Assembly (NCBI GenBank): GCA_003054695.1
Contig: QAZA01000050.1
Span: 496,001 to 560,000 of the forward strand
DNA: 64,000 nt
Direction of reading: 5' to 3'
From: Verrucomicrobia bacterium LW23
Lineage (GTDB): Bacteria; Verrucomicrobiota; Verrucomicrobiia; Methylacidiphilales; UBA1321
Part shown: positions 8,821 to 18,377 of the stretch, in pieces
Numbering within the stretch: the stretch's first letter is position 1
Layout of the letters: every line of letters starts with the position of its first letter
Notes under the pieces: model-generated
Database searches by the model: none
What the model was told of the DNA's origin: nothing
Seen by the model: the letters and a program-made list of their open reading frames with translations, nothing else
Made by a program: the position numbers and the translations under genes

Positions 8821-9807
8821 TTACAGAGCGGGCGCCACTTCGCTGACGAAGGGCGTTATGGGAGGGAGCATGCCTTCGATCTGCCGGCGCGCGCCTTCGA
8901 GGCCGGGGGGGAGGCGCAGGGTAGTGCCGAGCGTCTCGACCGTCTCGTCGTGCGTAAAGCCGGGCGGGTTGGTGGCGAGCTCGAACAGGATGCCACTGTG
9001 ATCGCGGAAGTAGATGGAGTGGAAGTACATACGATCCATCACCGGGCTGGTGCGGTAGCCGTTGGAGGCCAGGCGCGAGAGCCAGGCTTGTTGCTCGGCA
9101 TCGTCCTTAAGGCGCAGCGCAACGTGGTGCACGGAGCCGGCGGACTGGCGGCCGCGTTGCATCCCGGGCGTCGCAAGGACGTCGAAGGGATGGCCGGGGA
9201 GGCCGTCGGTGCCGGGGGCCGTGTAGCGCGTGCGCTCGCTTTCCTCGCCAACCAGTTTATAGCCAAGCACATCGGTAAGCAGGCGCGTGGTAGAGGGGAC
9301 GCGGCCGATACTCGCGGTAACGCTATGGAAGCTGCGGATTTCGTGTTCCACAGGGACTGGATTCTCCGCCCACTGCGGGATGGCGGAGCGGTCGCCCTGC
9401 GGGGCGGGAACTTTATCGGTCGCGATCAGCTCGATGATCATGCCCTCGGGGTCAGCCAGGCGGATGACTTCTTCGCCGAAGCGGGTGCTGATGCTTTCCG
9501 TCAGAACTCCATACGCCTTAAGCCTTTCCACCCAGTAACCGGTGCTGCCGCCGGGGATGGCGTAGGCGGTGGCGGAGATTTCGCCAGTGCCGCGAGTGCC
9601 GGGGCGGGCGCCGGGAATCACGAAGAAGGTGAGGATCGAGCCGGGCGTACCGAAGGCGTCGCCGAAGTAGAAATGGTAGCTGGACGGGTCGTCAAAGTTC
9701 ACCGTCTTCTTCACCAGGCGCAGCCCGAGCACCTGCGTGTAAAAATCGAGGTTACGCTGGGCGTCGCCAGTGATGGCTGTTACGTGGTGGAGTCCGTGGG
9801 TTTTCAT
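8821..9807 (-). CDS. ring-cleaving dioxygenase, two VOC domains (MhqO-like)
   Basis: The 328-residue protein consists of two vicinal-oxygen-chelate domains. The first starts LHHVTAITGDAQRNLDFY and continues with SYHFYFGDAFGTPGS; the second starts near HSVTASIGRVPSTTRLL and includes SVHHVALRLKDD and SIYFRDHSGILFELATNPPG. This is the pattern of the MhqO/YkcA group of glyoxalase-like ring-cleaving dioxygenases that open hydroquinone or catechol rings with a metal bound by His and Glu. Neighbouring DoxX-like and hydrolase genes on the same strand reproduce the composition of Bacillus mhq operons. Substrate is inferred from family and context. Likely controlled by the divergent LysR regulator. Confidence 0.85.
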   Translation of the reverse strand: MKTHGLHHVTAITGDAQRNLDFYTQVLGLRLVKKTVNFDDPSSYHFYFGDAFGTPGSILTFFVIPGARPGTRGTGEISATAYAIPGGSTGYWVERLKAYGVLTESISTRFGEEVIRLADPEGMIIELIATDKVPAPQGDRSAIPQWAENPVPVEHEIRSFHSVTASIGRVPSTTRLLTDVLGYKLVGEESERTRYTAPGTDGLPGHPFDVLATPGMQRGRQSAGSVHHVALRLKDDAEQQAWLSRLASNGYRTSPVMDRMYFHSIYFRDHSGILFELATNPPGFTHDETVETLGTTLRLPPGLEGARRQIEGMLPPITPFVSEVAPAL

Positions 9808-9891
9808 AGGGGTATCCGGTGGTTGGTTGCGTTTCGTTCCTGTAAGTTGTTTGTGCTGAATGGTTTTGATTGTCTGGATTCAACTTTTTTG

Positions 9892-9932
9892 CCAGGGACA
9901 TTTCTTGTCTCTGGGACATTCCATGTCCCTGG
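9892..9932. repeat. GGGACAT palindromic repeat, copy 2
   Basis: Arms CCAGGGACAT (9892-9901) and ATGTCCCTGG (9923-9932) are the same sequences as in the copy at 8765, with a shorter middle that again carries an internal GGGACAT (9913-9919) next to ATGTCCC. It sits in the gap between the DoxX-like and dioxygenase genes. Confidence 0.7.
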
Positions 9933-9957
9933 TCTTTCGTAATCGCCTTATGCTGTG

Positions 9958-10479
9958 TTATTTAGCGTAGGCGTGAGCGGGTTTGCGAGTCTCGACGGGC
10001 AAGTTGTTCGCTTCGGTTTCCGGAGTGGCCAGCGCGTTGGCAATGGTGGCATCCACCGACCATTTGCCGCCGCCGCGAAGGGTGAGGAGGACGGCCAGGG
10101 CCAGCGCAAGTAAGTGATACTCAAAGCCTTCGCCCTTTTGGTTGCCATACCAGTTCATGAAGAAGCCGTACTGACCGTGCACCATGGCGATCGCGACGGC
10201 CATCACGCTGGCAATGGCCAGAGCGCTGAGGCGGGTGAAGAAGCCGAGGACCAGGGCGATAGCGCCACCGAATTCCGCCGCGATGGCGAGGAACGCAAAG
10301 AGGGCGGGGATGCCCATGGTGGCGGTGAAGAACTCCATGGTGCCGTTGAAGCCGTAGCCGCCGTACCAGCCCAGCGCTTTCTGGGCGCCGTGGGGGAAGA
10401 AGACGAGGCCGAGCATCACGCGGGCGATGAGTGTGGATAAGTCGTTGTCCGTCTTGAACATAAGGTGCAGGTATTTCAT
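9958..10479 (-). CDS. DoxX-family membrane protein (MhqP-like)
   Basis: The 173-residue protein has four hydrophobic helices and the DoxX signature: LIARVMLGLVFFPHGAQKAL at the start, GFNGTMEFF, AFLAIAAEFGGAIALVLGF and a final ALAVLLTLRGGGKWS. DoxX proteins are inner-membrane proteins linked to quinone or thiol stress; Bacillus MhqP is one. It is first of the three-gene set on this strand, and its start faces the LysR gene across about 220 bases that include a strong inverted repeat. A role in quinone detoxification is inferred from neighbours. Confidence 0.85.
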   Translation of the reverse strand: MKYLHLMFKTDNDLSTLIARVMLGLVFFPHGAQKALGWYGGYGFNGTMEFFTATMGIPALFAFLAIAAEFGGAIALVLGFFTRLSALAIASVMAVAIAMVHGQYGFFMNWYGNQKGEGFEYHLLALALAVLLTLRGGGKWSVDATIANALATPETEANNLPVETRKPAHAYAK

Positions 10480-10610
10480 GATGGCAGGGTCGGTTGAGGT
10501 GGTGGTGGGGAGTGTGAGGCGATATGGGCCGTTGCCGTTTCTCGCTCTCTTGTATATGGAGAAGCGTAATGCATTGCTGGGGCGGCGAATAATGTTGGAA
10601 AGGCATTGTC

Positions 10611-10631
10611 GTTATGCAGAAAGTGCATAAC
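10611..10631. promoter_or_regulatory. probable LysR operator, 7-7-7 inverted repeat
   Basis: GTTATGC and GCATAAC are exact complements separated by seven bases, which embeds the T-N11-A pattern recognised by LysR-type regulators. It lies about 70 bases before the chosen LysR start and 132 bases before the divergent DoxX gene, in the only intergenic region these two share. It also overlaps a weak in-frame start at 10614, one more reason to prefer the start at 10701. Confidence 0.65.
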
Positions 10632-10700
10632 GTTGGGCAGAGACCTTCGCGAAGTTCCGGCTCCGCGATTCTGTTCTTAACATTTCAGACGCTGATACTT

Positions 10701-11657
10701 ATGCTGGACAACATTCGCATGTTTCTCGTTGCGCTGGAGGAAGGAAGCCTGAATCGCGCCGCGGTGCGGCTTCGCGTGTCGCAGCCGGCGTTGACACGCC
10801 ATATGCAGGCGCTGGAGGCCGAGTTAGGGGGAGAGTTGTTTGAGCGCACGCCGAGCGGTATCCGGCCGACCGACGCGGGGCATGCCCTTGCGGCGTCGAT
10901 GCCGCCCGTAATCGCGGCGTACGAGGCGGGTGTGGCCGAGGCGCGGCGGCTGCTGCGCGGGCAGCGGGATTTGTTGCGGGTCGGCTATCTGGGTTCGGCG
11001 GCGCAGCGCTTTTTGAATCCGGCGCTGGCGCTGCTGCGGCAAAGTCTCCCACGCATTAAGGTGAAATTGCTGGATCTCTCTCCGGGAGAACAAATTACAG
11101 CGTTGCGGCAGGGGGAGATTGACCTGGCCATTATCGGGCAGGAAGGGGGATTTGCCGCGAACGAATTCTACACGCGCAAGCTGGCCACGCTTCCTGTCGT
11201 GGCGTTATTGCCGGCGGATCACGCGCTGGCGGGGCAGGTTTCCATTTCGCTGCAAGAGCTTGCGGGAGAGAGATTTATTGGCGCACCGGAGGCCGACATG
11301 CCAGGGCGGGACCGGTGGATTACGCAATTGTGCAGGCGCGCGGGTTTCCGGCCCCGTTTTGCGCACGTTGCGCAGACGATCTCGGAGTCCTTCAGCCTGG
11401 TTTCGAGCGAGGGCGCGGTGACTCTGGGCCCGGGTTATTTGCAGGGTTATCCGGCGGCGGGGGTGGCCATGGTGCCGGTGCGGGAGGAATATGCGACGTG
11501 GGACTTTCTTATTGTGTGGCAACGCGGGAAGACGGCCGCCTCGGCCCTTGCGTTGCTGGACGCCCTGGCGGCGGTGGTGAAGCAGGAATGCGACGCGAAA
11601 GAGATGGTGCCGCCCGAGGCAGGGACGAAGGCAAAAAGGGCAAGGAAATCGCCTTGA
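10701..11657 (+). CDS. LysR-family transcriptional regulator of the quinone-defence set
   Basis: From the ATG at 10701 the protein has 318 residues. The N-terminal winged helix-turn-helix is typical (FLVALEEGSLNRAAVRLRVS followed by QPALTRHMQALE), with a LysR substrate-binding domain after it (LRVGYLGSAAQRFLNPALAL, LAIIGQEGG). The frame can be opened at 10614, but that would put a non-homologous hydrophobic extension before the helix-turn-helix and run through the operator. The gene is divergent from the DoxX/dioxygenase/hydrolase genes, the usual layout of a LysR activator and its target. Bacillus mhq genes are instead repressed by a MarR protein, so the regulator differs here. The inducer is unknown. 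Confidence 0.85.
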   Translation: MLDNIRMFLVALEEGSLNRAAVRLRVSQPALTRHMQALEAELGGELFERTPSGIRPTDAGHALAASMPPVIAAYEAGVAEARRLLRGQRDLLRVGYLGSAAQRFLNPALALLRQSLPRIKVKLLDLSPGEQITALRQGEIDLAIIGQEGGFAANEFYTRKLATLPVVALLPADHALAGQVSISLQELAGERFIGAPEADMPGRDRWITQLCRRAGFRPRFAHVAQTISESFSLVSSEGAVTLGPGYLQGYPAAGVAMVPVREEYATWDFLIVWQRGKTAASALALLDALAAVVKQECDAKEMVPPEAGTKAKRARKSP

Positions 11658-11759
11658 GCGGAGGCGTTTTGCCGGGCTGCCTCGCGTGCCGGAATACACA
11701 AGTTTTTGGCCGCGGCGCCCATGTTGCGGCATGAGGGAATGGGATAGTGTTGGGGCACT

Positions 11760-12779
11760 ATGAGCACCGCGCTTATTCCTGAAGCTGATTCTCGAGTCGA
11801 TACAGAACCGCTTGCATTGCAAGCTCATGCGGAGCAAACAGTGCCAATGTCGGCAGGCCGGGCACTGGATCTCCGCACGGAGGCGTACGGGGAGTTGCGG
11901 CGCACGGATGCGGCGATTGCGCTAAGGGCGGCGCGGGTGACGGATTGCTCCCTTGCAGAGGCTGCGGAGTGCGTGGCGGAGCTGCGGCGGCGGACGGACG
12001 AGGACGGCTATCTGTACGTCCCCGGGTTCTTTGATCGCGCTCAGATTGTGGGGGTTCGCGATGACATGGTGCGGCGTCTGGCAAGGGCGGGTGCGCTGGC
12101 GCCGGGGGCCACTGCGGAGGACGTAACTGCTTCAGCCACAGCGGCCAGGGTAACGCGGGCGGATATTCTTGGCGCGACGGACGAGACGGGGGCGTCACCC
12201 ATTCCGAGCGTGGTTTTCTCTCCACGGCTGCTGGGCTTTTATGGGGCGTTGCTGGGGGGAGCCGTTCGCCACTACGACCACATTTGGCTGCGCCTTGTGC
12301 GGCCGGGGCGGGGGACACCGCCTCACTGCGATTTGCCCTACATGGGGCGCGGCACGCGGGAGGTAATGACCGCATGGATTCCGTATCGCGATACGTCGCT
12401 GAAGCTGGGTGGGCTGATGATTCTGGAGAGGTCGCACCTGCAGGCGCATCGGATTCGGGCGTATCTGGATCGCGACGTGGAGGAGTTTTGTGTGAATCGC
12501 GGGCCCTATAAACACAAGCCGGGGCTGCTGAGCAACAATCCCTACACGCTGCGCGAGCGTTTTGGCGGGCGCTGGCTCACGTCGCCGGAGTTTCGCGCGG
12601 GGGATCTGCTGACGTTCGGGATGAGCCTTATCCACGCCAGCCTGGATAATCAGTGCACGGGTTATCGGCTGAGCACGGACACCCGCTACCAACTGGCGTC
12701 GGAGCCGATTGACGAGCGCTGGGTGGGGCCGAACACGGAGGAGTGGGCGGAGAGGAACCGTGTGGGGAAGATTTGCTGA
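11760..12779 (+). CDS. phytanoyl-CoA dioxygenase (PhyH) family protein
   Basis: The 339-residue protein has the Fe(II)/2-oxoglutarate dioxygenase core: DEDGYLYVPGFFD near residue 80, His189 and Asp191 in PPHCDLPYMG, and distal His292 in LIHASLDN, followed by an Arg-rich RLSTDTRYQ for 2-oxoglutarate binding. Family members hydroxylate varied small molecules, often lipids or osmolytes, and the substrate is not predictable. It lies 102 bases after the LysR gene and faces the kinase gene tail to tail. No partner for its reaction is visible nearby. Confidence 0.8.
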   Translation: MSTALIPEADSRVDTEPLALQAHAEQTVPMSAGRALDLRTEAYGELRRTDAAIALRAARVTDCSLAEAAECVAELRRRTDEDGYLYVPGFFDRAQIVGVRDDMVRRLARAGALAPGATAEDVTASATAARVTRADILGATDETGASPIPSVVFSPRLLGFYGALLGGAVRHYDHIWLRLVRPGRGTPPHCDLPYMGRGTREVMTAWIPYRDTSLKLGGLMILERSHLQAHRIRAYLDRDVEEFCVNRGPYKHKPGLLSNNPYTLRERFGGRWLTSPEFRAGDLLTFGMSLIHASLDNQCTGYRLSTDTRYQLASEPIDERWVGPNTEEWAERNRVGKIC

Positions 12780-12832
12780 GCAGCGCTACTCGCGACTGCG
12801 GGACACCGGCATTTACCGCCAATGCGGGCTAG

Positions 12833-14869
12833 CTATTTCAGCGTGCGGGCGGGGTGGCCGTTCAGCGAGGGGGAGGCGGGCGGCGCGGACTCAGCGCGGC
12901 CGGCGGCTTTGTCCAGGGAGGTGCGGATGATGCGGGCGAGCTTTTGGGGGGAGTAGGGCTTTTGGAGGAAGTTGACGCCTTCTTTCAGCTCGCAATCGGG
13001 GGAGTTGTAGTCGGAGTGGTAGCCGCTGGTGAAGATGATGGGGAGGCCGGGGTGGCTGATGGCAAGGCTGCGGGCCAGGTCCTGGCCTGTCATGCCGTCG
13101 GGCATTACAATGTCGGTGACGACGATGTCGAGGGGGCTGTGCTTGCCGTCGGCGATGATGGAGAGGGCGTCGATGCCGCTGGAGGCTTCAATAACGTTGT
13201 AACCAATGCGGCTCAGGGCCATGCGGAGGATCATGCGCAGGGAGGCTTCGTCCTCCACCAGCAAAATGGTTTCGCGGCCGCCTACCGGGGTGGCCTGGCG
13301 GGGGGCGCGCGGGGCGGCCGGCTGCGCGGCGTTGGCGGCGGTGGGTATGAGGATTTGCACGGAGGTGCCGGCGCCCACTTCGCTGTAGAGGCGGATGCAG
13401 CCACGGTGCTGGCGCACGATGCCGTGCACGTTGGGCAGGCCCAGGCCGGTGCCTTTGTTTACGTCTTTGGTGGTAAAAAACGGCTCGAAGATGCGCTGCA
13501 TGTTCTCCGGGGGGATGCCGCAGCCGGTATCGCGCACGGTAAGGCATACGGCGCTGCCGGGGCGCGCCTCCGGGTAGGCATGCACTTCGGCAGCGGCGAT
13601 GACGCCGGGCGCGGTGGTGATGGTGAGATGGCCACCGCCGGGCATGGCGTCGCGGGCGTTGAGGGCCAGGTTCATCAGGATCTGCTCCATCATGTTGGGG
13701 TCGCCGTGAATGAGCGGAAGCTCGGGCGAGGTGCGGACAGTGAGGCTGATGTCTTCCGTCAGCGTGCGCTTCAGCATGCGGGCTATTTCGGCCACGATGG
13801 CGTTGAGGTCGAGATCGGTCACTTGCATCACTTGCTTGCGGCTGAAGGTGAGGAGCTGGCGGGTAAGGGCGGAGGCGCGTTCCACGGCGTGGGAGATTTC
13901 GTTGGCGGCGTCGACGGGGTCGATCGAGCGTTGCTGCAGCAGGTTGGTGTAGCCCTCAATAATGGTGAGGATGTTGTTGAAATCGTGGGCGACGCCGCCT
14001 GCCAGCTGGCCGATGGCTTCCATCTTTTGCGCCTGGCGATAATGCTCCTCCAGCTCACAGCGCTCGGTAATATCGGCGGCTACGCCCACAATGCGATGGA
14101 CCTCGCCATCCTCGCGGCGGACGGGGAACGCCCTGGCGTGGATGCGGCGCACGGTGCCGTCGGGGCGGACGATGCGGTACTCCTCACTTACGGCATGGGT
14201 AAGGTTGCGGCGCAGCGCGTTGTGCACGCGTTCGCGGTCGTCCGGGTGGACGCAGTTGGGCCATACATTGGAGTCGGCGTAGAGTTGCTCGCGGGTGCGG
14301 CCCCACACGCGCTCGCACACGGGGCTGACGAAGAGGAGCTTGCCGGTGTGGGGGTCGGCCATCCAGAAGACCTCCTGGATGTTCTCCACCACCTGGCGAA
14401 AGAGCTCTTCGCTTTCGCGCAGCGCCACCTCGCTTTGGGCACGGCGGTGGCGGGAGGTGCAGCGCTCGATGGCCTGGCGCACGGCAACACCCAGGCGGCC
14501 CAGGCGATCCTTGAGGAGGTAATCCTCGGCGCCTTCGCGGATGGCGGCAACGGCCATTTCTTCGCCAATAACGCCGGAGAGGAGGATGAAGGGGATGTCG
14601 ATCCCGTTCTCCCGCATGTATTGAAGCGCCCACATCACGTCAAAGCCAGGCAGGTGGTAGTCCGACAGGATGATGTCCGGCCGGTTGCCGCCGCCGTTGT
14701 GGTTGCTGAGCGCCGCGATGAAATCGACGTCGTTGTCGACCCGGTGCCATTTGGCCTCGTAGCCGGCACGGCGAAGTTCGCGGATGACCAGTTCGGCATC
14801 CTCCACGTTGTCCTCCACCAAAAGGACGGCGAGGCGCTGGTGGGGCGGCATGGGTATCGTATTGGCCAT
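12833..14869 (-). CDS. hybrid sensor kinase REC-PAS-HisKA-HATPase-REC
   Basis: The 678-residue cytoplasmic protein starts with a receiver domain ([11 protein letters not shown], phospho-acceptor Asp70 in ILSDYHLPG, Lys in LLKDR). A PAS/PAC sensor follows ([20 protein letters not shown] to [11 protein letters not shown]), then HisKA with His295 in GGVAHDFNN, a HATPase domain ([32 protein letters not shown]), and a C-terminal receiver ([34 protein letters not shown]). No membrane segment is present. The N-terminal receiver suggests it takes phosphate from another kinase, and the adjacent 945-residue kinase upstream in the same direction is the obvious partner. No DNA-binding regulator is encoded alongside, so its output is unknown. 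Confidence 0.9.
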   Translation of the reverse strand: MANTIPMPPHQRLAVLLVEDNVEDAELVIRELRRAGYEAKWHRVDNDVDFIAALSNHNGGGNRPDIILSDYHLPGFDVMWALQYMRENGIDIPFILLSGVIGEEMAVAAIREGAEDYLLKDRLGRLGVAVRQAIERCTSRHRRAQSEVALRESEELFRQVVENIQEVFWMADPHTGKLLFVSPVCERVWGRTREQLYADSNVWPNCVHPDDRERVHNALRRNLTHAVSEEYRIVRPDGTVRRIHARAFPVRREDGEVHRIVGVAADITERCELEEHYRQAQKMEAIGQLAGGVAHDFNNILTIIEGYTNLLQQRSIDPVDAANEISHAVERASALTRQLLTFSRKQVMQVTDLDLNAIVAEIARMLKRTLTEDISLTVRTSPELPLIHGDPNMMEQILMNLALNARDAMPGGGHLTITTAPGVIAAAEVHAYPEARPGSAVCLTVRDTGCGIPPENMQRIFEPFFTTKDVNKGTGLGLPNVHGIVRQHRGCIRLYSEVGAGTSVQILIPTAANAAQPAAPRAPRQATPVGGRETILLVEDEASLRMILRMALSRIGYNVIEASSGIDALSIIADGKHSPLDIVVTDIVMPDGMTGQDLARSLAISHPGLPIIFTSGYHSDYNSPDCELKEGVNFLQKPYSPQKLARIIRTSLDKAAGRAESAPPASPSLNGHPARTLK

Positions 14870-15052
14870 GGTGAGTCCGGCGGTATCGAGAGAAGTATGC
14901 GGTGTAACCCGACTAAGACAGGCTTTACCTTCCCAGGATAATCGGCACGTTGATGAGAACTTAAAGGGTGTTTATGATGATTTGCAACAGCTGTTCCCGG
15001 TCGACCCGAGGGCACATCGCCTTTGCAGGGAATAGTATGCCAGAGAGTCCGA

Positions 15053-17890
15053 TTATCTCAAAGACGTAGCTGACGAATCGGCATCCGGGGGCGACGGCGA
15101 TGTCAGGCGGGCGCGTCGCTCCTGCGATTTACGTCGCGTTACCACAAAGCTGAACTCCGCGCCTTTGTCGGGTGCGGAGTTGGCCCAGATATGGCCGCCG
15201 TGCCGGTGAATCACCCGCCGCACAATGGCCAGGCCCACGCCGGTACCCTCGTACTCCTCGTGATTATGCAGGCGCTGAAATACGCCGAACAGGCGGTTGA
15301 CGTGCCGCATGGGAAAGCCGGCGCCGTTGTCGCGCACATAGTACACGCACGGTTCGTCCGGAGTTGCGGAGTCGCACTGGGCGCCGATCTCCACCACGGC
15401 GTGGGTGCGGTTGCGGGAGTACTTGATGGCATTGGAGATAAGGTTGGACCAGACCTGCCGAAGCAGCGCGGCATCCCCCTTGCAGGGGGGCAGCCGGCAG
15501 GCCACGCGAACCTCCAGCGAGTGCGGCTTGGCTTCCGAGTCGGCCGGGGAGCGAATACCCAGCGCGGCCGCTTTCTCTTCTTCCACAACCTCGCGCACCA
15601 TAGCGTCCATCTCCACGTCGCGAAAGCAGAGCTCCTGGCGCCCGAGGTAGGAGAAGCGGAGCAGATCGTCGATAAGGGCGCCCATGCGCATGGAGCCGCG
15701 CAGTATGGTGGAGAGGAACCGGCGGCATTCGGCAGGCAGGGTGTCGGAGAAATCCTCCACGGCGGCGCGGGCAAAGCCGGTGATGGACCGCAGCGGCGCG
15801 CGCAAGTCGTGCGAGACGGTGTAGGTAAAGGCTTCCAGCTCGCCCACGGCTTCCTCCAGGCGTTGCGTGCGCTCCACCACACGGTTCTCCAGCATGGTGC
15901 TGAGCTCCCGGTAGGAGGCCTCGCTGGCACGCAGCGCCTGCTCGGTAAGCTTGAGTTTGGAGATGTCGCGGCAGTAGACGCGCAGGTGGCGGGACTCCGG
16001 CACAAAGATGAGGCGCTGGGAGTAGGTGCGATCCTCCACGGAGACCTCGCGCACGAGAGGGCCGTCGCGTCCGCACAGCCAGGTATCCCGTGCCTGATCC
16101 ACCAGGCCATGCAGGAGGGGATGGCGCGCGCCGAGCGTATCGAACTCGCGCAGGGCGCGCGCGGCCGGGTTGGCGTAAATGACGGTGCCGTTGCCGCAAA
16201 CGTCCAGCTCCACCTCAGGGTCCGGATCGCACTGCGGGAAGGAGGCCAGCCACTGGGCGCGATGCTGCGATTGCTTGCGCTCCAGCATTTCGGCGTCCAG
16301 CCGGCGCGCCACCAGGGCCAGCGCGGCTGTGCGCAGTCGAATGCGGCCCTCCAGCTCCAGGGCGCGATGCGTGGGGACCGTGCCTGAACTTGTGCCGGGG
16401 GCATCGGAGGGAAAGTGCGCGTGTACATCGCCAGGGGACTTTGCGGGCACTGCCGCCTGGGCGCTGGGGGAATCCACGCGGCGTCCGGCAATCAGCTGGT
16501 CGGAGGCCGACTGCAGAAGCGCCTCAAACACGCGCACTTCGTCGGAGATCCACGTGGCGTGCTCGGGCGTTGTTTGATCCGAAGGCGGAGAGGGGATTTC
16601 GGCGGCCAGGCTTCCCGACTGGGCTGCCGCATCGGCCTCGCGGCGGCGGGCCTCGCCCATGCTGACGGCTACCATGGTGGCAAGTACGTCAAGAAACGCC
16701 AGGTAGGGATCCAGCAACGGCAGGCGCGCGCTGGTACCCACAATCAGCACGGCCCGCGGCTCGTCGTCGTGGTGACGCGGGTGGAACTGAGGGGTGCCAT
16801 CCTCGTTTGGGGCGGGCCGTTGCAGAGGCAGCGCCACCACACCGCGGGGCGCCTCCTGGTACGGCTGGCCGGCGGGCAGCGGGCCAAAGCGCAACGCGGG
16901 ATTATCCACGCACACACGCCGGCGCGTTGTGCGAACCTCATTCAGCAGGTTGGAGAGGACATCGGCAGGCATCGCGTCGCCCGGCGTCTCTGCGGAAGGG
17001 CGCGACGGCAAGTTTACATGCGTGCGGAAAAGCCCTTGCGGAACGGGGCCGACGCACGCCACCTGGGCGGCATGGGCCGCCGGCGCGTGCGGATCAAAGT
17101 CGTACACCACCGCAAAGGGGATCTCCTCCGCATAGCTGCTGAGCGCGCCTATGGCCAGGGCAATGGCCTGGCGGGGCGAGCGCGCCCGGACGTTGCACAT
17201 CATCACGTCGCGGAGGGCGCGAATGCGGCGCTCGGAGAGCATCTTCTCGGTCACTTCCGTTACCGGGTGGTACACGCCGGCTACCTGGCCATCCTCGGCC
17301 CGCACGGGGATGAAGGAGTAGGTGAAGTAGGCCTCCTCCAGAAACCCGTTGCGATCCAGAAAGATGCGTTGCGCCTCGCGGTGGCAGGATTCGCCGGCCA
17401 GCGCACGCTCAAAGAGATGGCCCACATCGCTCCACACGCTTTGCCAGCAGGTGCGGAAGTTGCTGCCCAGCACCTCCGCGTGGCGTGCGCCGCAGATTTG
17501 TCGGTAGCCATCATTATAGATTTGCACCAGGCCCTGCCCCCACACCAGCGATGCCGGGGCGGTGGACGACAGGCAAATCGCCGCCGCGGTGCGCAGGCTC
17601 TGCGGCCATGCATCAATGGGCCCCAGCGGTGTCGTCGCCCAGTTATACGCGCGCACCGCTTCGCCCATCTCGCCGCCTCCCTGCAGCCATACGGCCGGGG
17701 GGATGGCCGGCGCTGCGGCCTGGGCAGGGTGGGTCAGCGCGGCAAGCTCCTTTGCAATGTCGCACGCGACAACGACGGGCTGCTTGGATGGCGCGGGCTC
17801 CGTCCCCAACAGGGAATGCCGCGGCGGGGACGAACCGGCGTCGGCCGTGGCGGTTGTCGAGGCAGCAGAGGCAGGGGCGGTGATGTCCAT
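15053..17890 (-). CDS. large PAS-GAF-PAS sensor histidine kinase
   Basis: The 945-residue protein begins with a low-complexity segment, then a PAS-like domain (YNWATTPLGPIDAWPQSLRT, VWGQGLVQIYNDGYRQICG), a GAF-like region near residues 220-430, a second PAS near 550-660 and a coiled linker. The phytochrome-type HisKA domain has His694 in TVSHDLRAPL, followed by HATPase motifs (NLISNAIKYS, VRDNGAGFP, GTGVGLAIVRRV). There is no C-terminal receiver and no membrane segment, so it senses a cytoplasmic signal. The next gene on the strand, 183 bases on, is a hybrid kinase whose first domain is a receiver, which suggests a phosphorelay. About 490 bases upstream are gene-free. Confidence 0.9.
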   Translation of the reverse strand: MDITAPASAASTTATADAGSSPPRHSLLGTEPAPSKQPVVVACDIAKELAALTHPAQAAAPAIPPAVWLQGGGEMGEAVRAYNWATTPLGPIDAWPQSLRTAAAICLSSTAPASLVWGQGLVQIYNDGYRQICGARHAEVLGSNFRTCWQSVWSDVGHLFERALAGESCHREAQRIFLDRNGFLEEAYFTYSFIPVRAEDGQVAGVYHPVTEVTEKMLSERRIRALRDVMMCNVRARSPRQAIALAIGALSSYAEEIPFAVVYDFDPHAPAAHAAQVACVGPVPQGLFRTHVNLPSRPSAETPGDAMPADVLSNLLNEVRTTRRRVCVDNPALRFGPLPAGQPYQEAPRGVVALPLQRPAPNEDGTPQFHPRHHDDEPRAVLIVGTSARLPLLDPYLAFLDVLATMVAVSMGEARRREADAAAQSGSLAAEIPSPPSDQTTPEHATWISDEVRVFEALLQSASDQLIAGRRVDSPSAQAAVPAKSPGDVHAHFPSDAPGTSSGTVPTHRALELEGRIRLRTAALALVARRLDAEMLERKQSQHRAQWLASFPQCDPDPEVELDVCGNGTVIYANPAARALREFDTLGARHPLLHGLVDQARDTWLCGRDGPLVREVSVEDRTYSQRLIFVPESRHLRVYCRDISKLKLTEQALRASEASYRELSTMLENRVVERTQRLEEAVGELEAFTYTVSHDLRAPLRSITGFARAAVEDFSDTLPAECRRFLSTILRGSMRMGALIDDLLRFSYLGRQELCFRDVEMDAMVREVVEEEKAAALGIRSPADSEAKPHSLEVRVACRLPPCKGDAALLRQVWSNLISNAIKYSRNRTHAVVEIGAQCDSATPDEPCVYYVRDNGAGFPMRHVNRLFGVFQRLHNHEEYEGTGVGLAIVRRVIHRHGGHIWANSAPDKGAEFSFVVTRRKSQERRARLTSPSPPDADSSATSLR

Positions 17891-18377
17891 GGGCGGGGAC
17901 CTGGAGGGAAATCAGGGTCGCGCGGCAAGTGCCCGGTGGTGGGCGCTGTTTCGGGCTGCGTTGCGATGCAAAGGGCCTGGCCGTCCACGGTATAATTCCG
18001 CCCCGCCCTACTCCCCGTCGTGAGCGGACTGAAGCGCAGGCTTCATGCGTCGCGATGTGTGGCCGATGTCTGCCGGGCTGCGGCATCCGGTAAACATTTG
18101 CCAATAAAAAACGTTAGTTAGCAAATCAGGGGACGGCAACCTTTTTTGATGCCTTGCTTATCCCTTGTAATGCAAAAATAGCTAAACGATATAGGTTCTG
18201 CAACCGCATTCTGATTGCAGCGAGCTCGCTCCCGCAGGTCGGACCCGGCCGGCAGAAAAAGGGATTGCGTGCAACGCAGGCTTTGGTGCACCATGCACGT
18301 CCCCTTCCCCTGAAAGGCGAATGAACGGCCTGTGGCCGGAACATGCGTGATAGTAATGATAGGAAATACATCCCGAT
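17891..18377. other. intergenic region between divergent kinase and SGNH genes
   Basis: These 487 bases separate two divergent genes and must hold both promoters. Frames in it are shadows with unlikely composition. AT-rich patches near 18100-18190 could carry promoters, but no clear -35/-10 pair, operator or terminator could be singled out. Confidence 0.5.

Noticed and set aside
12854-14941. 695-codon open frame on the plus strand opposite the hybrid kinase
   Set aside because: It is the antisense of a well-supported kinase with clear REC, PAS and HisKA motifs; its product is Gly/Val/His-rich with no domain.
15191-17995. Two long plus-strand frames (398 and 526 codons) opposite the sensor kinase
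   Set aside because: Antisense shadows of a GC-rich kinase gene; composition is Arg/Gly/Ala-rich and no start or domain supports them.
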